Assembly (NCBI GenBank): GCA_001403755.1
Contig: CYUH01000015.1
Coordinates: forward strand, 970,589 to 1,034,588
Origin: Chryseobacterium senegalense
GTDB lineage: Bacteria; Bacteroidota; Bacteroidia; Flavobacteriales; Weeksellaceae
DNA length: 64,000 bases
Direction: 5' to 3'
Shown here: piece by piece, positions 59,199 through 64,000 of the stretch
Numbering within the stretch: position 1 is the stretch's first letter
How the letters are laid out: each line of letters opens with the position of its first letter
Program-made: the position numbers and the translations under genes
The notes under the pieces: model-generated
The model's database searches: none
What the model was told of the DNA's origin: nothing
What the model saw: only the letters and a program-made list of their open reading frames with translations

Positions 59199-61628
59199 AT
59201 GGAGGCCACTTATATAGAAACGCAACAGATTTCTTTTCAGGATTTTAAGAAAAATGTTTTAGAAGATTATAAACTCGGAAGAATTTCTCGTGAAATGTCT
59301 TATCTCGGTAGGAGAGAAGTTTTAACCGGAAAAGCAAAATTTGGGATTTTCGGAGACGGAAAAGAGCTGCCACAATTGGCGATGGCAAAAGTCTTCAAAA
59401 ACGGAGATTTTCGTTCAGGATATTACCGGGATCAAACTTTTTCTTTGGTCATTGGTGCGGTTACGGTTGAGAGCTTTTTCGCCCAACTGTACGCAGATAC
59501 AAGTGTAGAACGCGAACCTGCTTCCGCTGGCCGACAAATGAATGGGCATTACGCCACAAGAAGTTTAAATGAAGACGGCACATGGAAGAATTTAATGCAA
59601 CAAAAAAATATTTCATCGGACATTTCTCCTACAGCAGGACAAATGCCACGATTATTGGGACTTGCGCAAGCTTCCAAAATATACAAATCTGTAAAATTTG
59701 AAGGTTCTGAAAAATTCTCCAATAACGGAAACGAAATTGCTTTTGGAACCATCGGTGATGCCTCCACAGCGGAAGGTCATTTTTGGGAAACTTTGAATGC
59801 TGCCTGTGCGCTTCAAGTTCCGATGATTGTCTCCATTTGGGATGATGGTTACGGGATTTCCGTACCCACTCAAAATCAAAGAGCAAAAGCGGATATTTCG
59901 GAAATGCTTTCAGGTTTTCAAAGAAGAGAAGGCGAAAACCAAGGTTGCGAAATTATTCAGGTGAAAGCATGGGATTATCCAGCGCTTCTCGATGCCTATG
60001 CAAAAGCGGAACATTTTGCCAGAACAGAAAGTGTTCCTGTGGTTGTACATGTTGTAGAAGTAACGCAGCCTCAAGGACATTCCACTTCCGGCTCGCACGA
60101 AAGATATAAAAATGAAGAACGCCTGAAATGGGAATCCGAATTCGATGGGCTTGTTCAGTTTAAAGAATGGATTTTGAATTATTCTATCGAAATTGAAGGA
60201 AATGAGCAGCAATTGGCTACAGCAGAAGATCTGGAAAAGATAGAATCGGACGCAAAAAAATTCGTAAAAGACGGTCAGAAGAAAGCGTGGGAAAATTATC
60301 AGTCCACCATTCAGAATTTGAAGAATGCCGTTTTTCCATTAATTGAAAATTTAAAAACTCAAAATGCTGAAATCGAAAATGAGATTGAGAAATTCAAGAA
60401 AATCATTTCAGTTTCAAAGAAAGATATTTTTCATTTGCTAAGAAAAACCTTATTGCTAACTAGAGGTAATACAAGCGTTGAAAGAGCAAATCTCCAGACG
60501 AAATTTAATGAAATTTATGCGGTAGAAAAAGATAATTATTCATCTCATCTTTATTCGCAATCCCAGTGGAAAGCGACGAATGTGAAAGAAGTTGCGCCAA
60601 TTTACTCGGAAAATTCTGAAATCGTGGACGGCAGAGTAGTGGTGAGAAATAATTTCGATAAAATCTTCAGTAAATATCCTGAAACTTTGGTATTTGGTGA
60701 AGATGCCGGAAATATTGGTGATGTAAACCAAGGTTTGGAAGGACTTCAGGAAAAATACGGTGAGCTAAGAGTTGCAGATACCGGCATTCGTGAAGCAACC
60801 ATTTTGGGACAAGGAATCGGTATGGCAATGCGAGGGTTGAGACCGATTGCTGAAATTCAGTACCTTGATTATATTTTGTACTGTTTGCAGGGCATGAGCG
60901 ATGATTTAGCAACGGTACAGTACCGCACAAAAGGTGGCCAAAAGGCGCCGGTAATCATTAGAACTCGTGGTCACCGTTTGGAAGGAATTTGGCATTCCGG
61001 TTCTCCAATGGCGGGAATTATCAACCTTTCCAAAGGAATTTTGGTTTTGGTTCCAAGAAATTTAACCAAAGCGGCAGGATTTTATAATACAATGCTTCAA
61101 ACGGACGAACCAGCCGTAATCGTAGAGTGTTTAAATGGCTATCGTTTAAAAGAAAAACAACCTGATAATTTAGGAGAATTCACTGTTCCTGTAGGAAAAA
61201 TTGAAGTAACTAAAGAAGGAAAGGATGTTACCTTGGTAACTTACGGATCCACATGGAGATTGGTGATGGAAGCAGCAGAAGAATTAGAAAAAATAGGAAT
61301 TTCGGCAGAAGTAATTGATGTTCAATCTTTAATTCCTTTCGATTTGGAGCACGAAATCGCAGAAAGCGTGAAGAAAACCAACCGACTGGTTGTTATTGAT
61401 GAAGATGTGGAAGGCGGAACTTCAGCATTTATTCTTCAGCAAATTCTTGAAAAGCAAAAAGCATTCAAGTATTTGGATTCCGAACCCGTAACCATTTCTG
61501 CGGAAAACCACCGTCCGCCTTATGCAAGTGATGGAGATTATTTCAGTAAACCAAGTGTGGATGATATGGTAGAGAAAGTATATGCAATGTTCCATGAGAG
61601 CAACCCTGCAAAATTTCCTAAAATTTAA
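59199..61628 (+). CDS. 2-oxoacid dehydrogenase E1 component, fused alpha and beta subunits
   Basis: An 809-residue thiamine-diphosphate enzyme with the alpha subunit (about 1-340; REVLTGKAKFGIFGDGKELPQLAMA, DASTAEGHFWETLNAACALQ) and the beta subunit (about 475-809; FGEDAGNIGDVNQGLEGLQEKYGELRVADTGIREATILGQGIGMAMRG) joined by a helical linker. It decarboxylates a 2-oxoacid, most likely the branched-chain 2-oxoacids from Leu, Ile and Val, and passes the acyl group to an E2 lipoyl domain. The fused arrangement is known in Bacteroidota. lpdA (E3) follows 198 bp downstream; no E2 gene is in the window. Confidence 0.92.
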   Translation: MEATYIETQQISFQDFKKNVLEDYKLGRISREMSYLGRREVLTGKAKFGIFGDGKELPQLAMAKVFKNGDFRSGYYRDQTFSLVIGAVTVESFFAQLYADTSVEREPASAGRQMNGHYATRSLNEDGTWKNLMQQKNISSDISPTAGQMPRLLGLAQASKIYKSVKFEGSEKFSNNGNEIAFGTIGDASTAEGHFWETLNAACALQVPMIVSIWDDGYGISVPTQNQRAKADISEMLSGFQRREGENQGCEIIQVKAWDYPALLDAYAKAEHFARTESVPVVVHVVEVTQPQGHSTSGSHERYKNEERLKWESEFDGLVQFKEWILNYSIEIEGNEQQLATAEDLEKIESDAKKFVKDGQKKAWENYQSTIQNLKNAVFPLIENLKTQNAEIENEIEKFKKIISVSKKDIFHLLRKTLLLTRGNTSVERANLQTKFNEIYAVEKDNYSSHLYSQSQWKATNVKEVAPIYSENSEIVDGRVVVRNNFDKIFSKYPETLVFGEDAGNIGDVNQGLEGLQEKYGELRVADTGIREATILGQGIGMAMRGLRPIAEIQYLDYILYCLQGMSDDLATVQYRTKGGQKAPVIIRTRGHRLEGIWHSGSPMAGIINLSKGILVLVPRNLTKAAGFYNTMLQTDEPAVIVECLNGYRLKEKQPDNLGEFTVPVGKIEVTKEGKDVTLVTYGSTWRLVMEAAEELEKIGISAEVIDVQSLIPFDLEHEIAESVKKTNRLVVIDEDVEGGTSAFILQQILEKQKAFKYLDSEPVTISAENHRPPYASDGDYFSKPSVDDMVEKVYAMFHESNPAKFPKI

Positions 61629-61650
61629 TTTTACGATTTGCAAATAAAAT

Positions 61651-61677
61651 AAAGCGGGCTTTTGGGCTCGCTTTTTT
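61651..61677 (+). terminator. Intrinsic terminator after the E1 gene
   Basis: A 9-bp stem with one G-U pair (AAAGCGGGC at 61651-61659 with GCTCGCTTT) and a 6-base loop ends in a T-run. It separates the E1 gene from lpdA, so the two are independent transcription units. Confidence 0.8.
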
Positions 61678-61826
61678 GTTTATATCCGAAAAACTTAACG
61701 ATTTTTTTTTGATACCTTTTTTTCTGGCTTTTAAGAATGATAATTTCAATGAAACGCTTGGATTCTTGGCAAAGGAAGATAATTCCATCGAAAAATTTCC
61801 GTAAATTCGCATCAAATTTTTAAACA

Positions 61827-63218
61827 ATGAACTACGATATTATTGTCATCGGAAGTGGACCCGGTGGTTACGTTACCGCAATCAGAGCGGCACAATTGGG
61901 TTTTAAAACTGCCATTATCGAAAAAGAAAACTTGGGTGGGATTTGCTTGAATTGGGGATGTATTCCCACGAAAGCATTGTTGAAATCTGCACATGTTTTC
62001 AATTATTTGAAACATGCCGAACAATATGGTTTAAATGCAGTGGAAAATCCAGGTTTCGATTTTACTAAAGTCATTGAAAGAAGTAGAGGAGTTGCTACCA
62101 AAATGAGCGGTGGAATTTCTTTTTTAATGAAAAAAAACAAGATCGATGTGATCATGGGAACTGCTAAAGTTCAAAAAGGAAAAAAAGTAAGTGTAACCGA
62201 TAAAGACGGAAATGCAACTGAATATTCTGCCGAGCATATCATCATCGCAACCGGAGCAAGATCCAGAGAATTGCCAAATATTCCACAAGATGGGGTAAAA
62301 GTAATTGGATACAGACAAGCGCTTTCGCTTCCGCAGCAGCCTAAATCAATGATTGTCGTAGGTTCAGGAGCTATCGGGGTAGAATTTGCGGATTTCTATA
62401 ACACCATGGGAACCAAAGTTACGATTGTAGAATTTATGCCGAATATCCTTCCTGTTGAGGACGAAGAAGTTTCAAAACATGTTGAAAAATCTTTGAAAAA
62501 ATCAGGAATTGAAATTATGACCAACGCTTCCGTAGAATCTATTGATACAAGCGGAAACGGTGTGAAAGCAATGGTGAAAACTGCTAATGGAAACGTTACC
62601 CTAGAAGCAGATATGCTATTGTCTGCCGTAGGAATTTCTGCAAATATTGAAGGACAAGGATTTGAAGAAGTAGGAATCCAAACCGAAAAAGGACGAGTTT
62701 TAGTGAACGAATGGTACGAAACTTCAGTTCCCGGATATTATGCAATTGGAGACATTCTTCCAACTCAAGCATTAGCACACGTTGCTTCCGCAGAAGGAAT
62801 TGCCTGTGTAGAAAAAATAAAAGGTCTTCATGTAGATAAAATCGATTATGGCAATATTCCTGGTTGTACTTATTGTCATCCGGAAATCGCTTCTGTAGGC
62901 TTAACTGAAAAGCAAGCGAAAGAAAAAGGTTACGAAATCAAAGTAGGAAAATTCCCATTCTCAGCATCCGGAAAAGCAACCGCAAACGGCGATACTGATG
63001 GTTTCATCAAAGTAATTTTTGATGCGAAATATGGCGAATGGCTAGGTTGTCACATGGTAGGTGATGGCGTTACTGATATGATTGCTGAAGCAGTAGTGGC
63101 GCGTAAACTGGAAACTACCGGTCACGAAATTTTAAAATCTATTCACCCGCATCCAACAATTTCTGAAGCGGTGATGGAAGCCGTTGCAGCAGCGTATGGC
63201 GAAGTAATTCATATCTAA
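61827..63218 (+). CDS. lpdA: Dihydrolipoyl dehydrogenase
   Basis: A 463-residue FAD flavoprotein (E3) that reoxidises the lipoyl group of 2-oxoacid dehydrogenase complexes. The FAD-binding motif GSGPGGYVTAIRAAQLG (9-25), the redox disulfide Cys40/Cys45 (GGICLNWGCIPTK), the NAD-binding GSGAIGVEFADFYNTMG and the C-terminal active-site HPHPTISEAV are present. Its position near the E1 gene suggests service to that complex, and probably to others. Followed by a terminator. Confidence 0.97.
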   Translation: MNYDIIVIGSGPGGYVTAIRAAQLGFKTAIIEKENLGGICLNWGCIPTKALLKSAHVFNYLKHAEQYGLNAVENPGFDFTKVIERSRGVATKMSGGISFLMKKNKIDVIMGTAKVQKGKKVSVTDKDGNATEYSAEHIIIATGARSRELPNIPQDGVKVIGYRQALSLPQQPKSMIVVGSGAIGVEFADFYNTMGTKVTIVEFMPNILPVEDEEVSKHVEKSLKKSGIEIMTNASVESIDTSGNGVKAMVKTANGNVTLEADMLLSAVGISANIEGQGFEEVGIQTEKGRVLVNEWYETSVPGYYAIGDILPTQALAHVASAEGIACVEKIKGLHVDKIDYGNIPGCTYCHPEIASVGLTEKQAKEKGYEIKVGKFPFSASGKATANGDTDGFIKVIFDAKYGEWLGCHMVGDGVTDMIAEAVVARKLETTGHEILKSIHPHPTISEAVMEAVAAAYGEVIHI

Positions 63219-63237
63219 TATTTAGCAGAATTTTAAT

Positions 63238-63269
63238 AAAAACCACGTCTTTTGGATGTGGTTTTATTA
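63238..63269 (+). terminator. Intrinsic terminator after lpdA
   Basis: An 11-bp stem with one G-U pair (63239-63249 with 63255-63265) and a 5-base loop is followed by T-rich sequence. Confidence 0.75.
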
Positions 63270-63291
63270 TTTTTAAATTAAAATTTTTATC

Positions 63292-64000
63292 ATGAAAGAA
63301 CATCAACTAGGATTGGTACTTTCCGGAGGCGGAACCAAAGGAATTGCTCATGCTGGAGTTTTAAAATTTTTAAAAGAGAAAAACATCAACCCAGATATTT
63401 TAGCTTGTTGCAGCGCGGGTTCTATCGTTGGAAGTCTTCATGCAATTGGGAAATCTCCCGAAGAAATACTGGATTTTTTCAAGTCCGTTTATTTCTTTCA
63501 TTGGAAACATTTTGCCTTCAATAAGCCGGGCTTGGTGTCGTCGACAATCTTTTCTACTTATCTGAATCCTATTTTTAAAGAAATGACCATCGGAGATCTA
63601 GAAATTGAACTTAAAATTATCGCAACAGAACTGGTATCCGGTGATCAGAAAATATTCAACAATAAAGACAAAATTGTGGATGCAATTATTGCTTCTTGCT
63701 CCATTCCCGGGATTACAACGCCTTATATTGTTGGAAAGGAAATGTTCAGTGATGGAGGTGTTTTGAATAATTTCCCTGCTGATATTATCCAAAATGATTG
63801 TAAAAAACTGATCGGAGTTTATGTTTCTTTACCTCAGGATGTGGAAGTTTCGAATCTGAATTCTATAAAAGCTGTTACTACACGGGCTTACGAATTGCTG
63901 TCACATCGGACGGAAATTCATAAATTTTCATATTGTGATTGGATCATTAGTTCTAAAAAACTTTCACAGTATGGAACTTTCGAGAAAAAAACGCATCGTT
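63292..64000 (+). CDS. Patatin-like phospholipase (3' truncated by the window)
   Basis: The first 236 residues of a patatin-fold serine hydrolase. The oxyanion loop SGGGTKG (11-17), the nucleophile Ser41 and the catalytic Asp154 (SDGG) are visible. The nucleophile elbow is CCSAG rather than the usual GxSxG: the first Gly is Cys39. The frame starts at the ATG at 63292 and is open at the window end, so the length is unknown. A shift from typical patatins at this Gly is uncommon but may be tolerated. Cytoplasmic or membrane-associated lipase/esterase activity is inferred. Confidence 0.88.
   Translation, partial: MKEHQLGLVLSGGGTKGIAHAGVLKFLKEKNINPDILACCSAGSIVGSLHAIGKSPEEILDFFKSVYFFHWKHFAFNKPGLVSSTIFSTYLNPIFKEMTIGDLEIELKIIATELVSGDQKIFNNKDKIVDAIIASCSIPGITTPYIVGKEMFSDGGVLNNFPADIIQNDCKKLIGVYVSLPQDVEVSNLNSIKAVTTRAYELLSHRTEIHKFSYCDWIISSKKLSQYGTFEKKTHR

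Noticed and set aside
1-64000. tRNA, rRNA, riboswitch or replication origin
   Set aside because: No cloverleaf-like sequence, rRNA segment, known riboswitch core or DnaA-box cluster was recognised in the intergenic regions by eye; a covariance-model scan would be needed to exclude them.

Overview
The window looks like chromosomal DNA of a Bacteroidota bacterium, most likely a Weeksellaceae member of the Chryseobacterium/Kaistella type. It is AT-rich, most genes lack a purine-rich ribosome binding site, and many start regions carry the Bacteroidota -7 promoter box TAnnTTTG. The gene content fits as well: a TonB-dependent receptor with an N-terminal carboxypeptidase-like domain, LptC and SusC-era lipoproteins, a Bacteroidota-type curli system, a fused E1 alpha/beta dehydrogenase and a lysine 6-aminotransferase. 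The genus is inferred from gene content only.

Layout. 1-11.0 kb is housekeeping and envelope: a truncated gene, DUF1697, kdsA, a TonB receptor, a GNAT-nitrilase fusion, anmK, lptC, an outer membrane protein and DNA polymerase III delta'. 11.1-17.5 kb is a complete curli (functional amyloid) locus. It holds a LuxR-type regulator with a degenerate receiver, a beta-propeller lipoprotein, csgG fused to a C-terminal barrel, csgF, a csgE with an N-terminal CsgH-like domain, a small curlin-like protein, and a major curlin of twelve exact-length 22-residue repeats. 17.7-24.0 kb is a TetR-TolC-MFP-RND efflux operon. 24.3-27.7 kb holds a MATE pump, an NtrC-like regulator without a DNA-binding domain, and YggS. 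27.8-32.5 kb is a lipoprotein, a 7-TM protein, a histidine kinase and a NarL-type regulator, followed by two short ORF-less transcription units; an IS1182-type insertion sequence has split the first of these. 32.5-34.7 kb is a GNAT and gpmI. 34.9-45.9 kb, all on the minus strand, is an acetate/propionate locus: two acyl-CoA synthetases, a receiver-only regulator, a symporter-kinase fusion, two small membrane proteins, an MFS transporter and a porin broken by an in-frame stop, next to an IS1-like DNA-binding protein. 46-52 kb is pyrB-carA-carB behind a leader-ORF attenuator, interrupted by a four-helix-bundle gene. 52-64 kb is two AT-rich orphan genes, DUF2911, ada, a GNAT, lysine-degradation genes, a fused 2-oxoacid dehydrogenase E1, lpdA and a truncated patatin.

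Most interesting signal. A dyad of the form GGGTG-N4-CACCC lies 28.5-30.5 bp (centre to first base) upstream of a TAnnTTTG-like box at five places: before the LuxR regulator (11076), before the csgB-E-F-G operon (16441), before the kinase/regulator operon (27758), and before both ORF-less units (30454, 32338). A half-matching copy lies further upstream of the major curlin gene (17547-17560). The fixed spacing suggests activator-dependent promoters joining curli, its regulator, a two-component system and two candidate small RNAs into one regulon. To my knowledge this has not been described; binding and expression are untested.

No tRNA, rRNA, CRISPR array or replication origin was seen.
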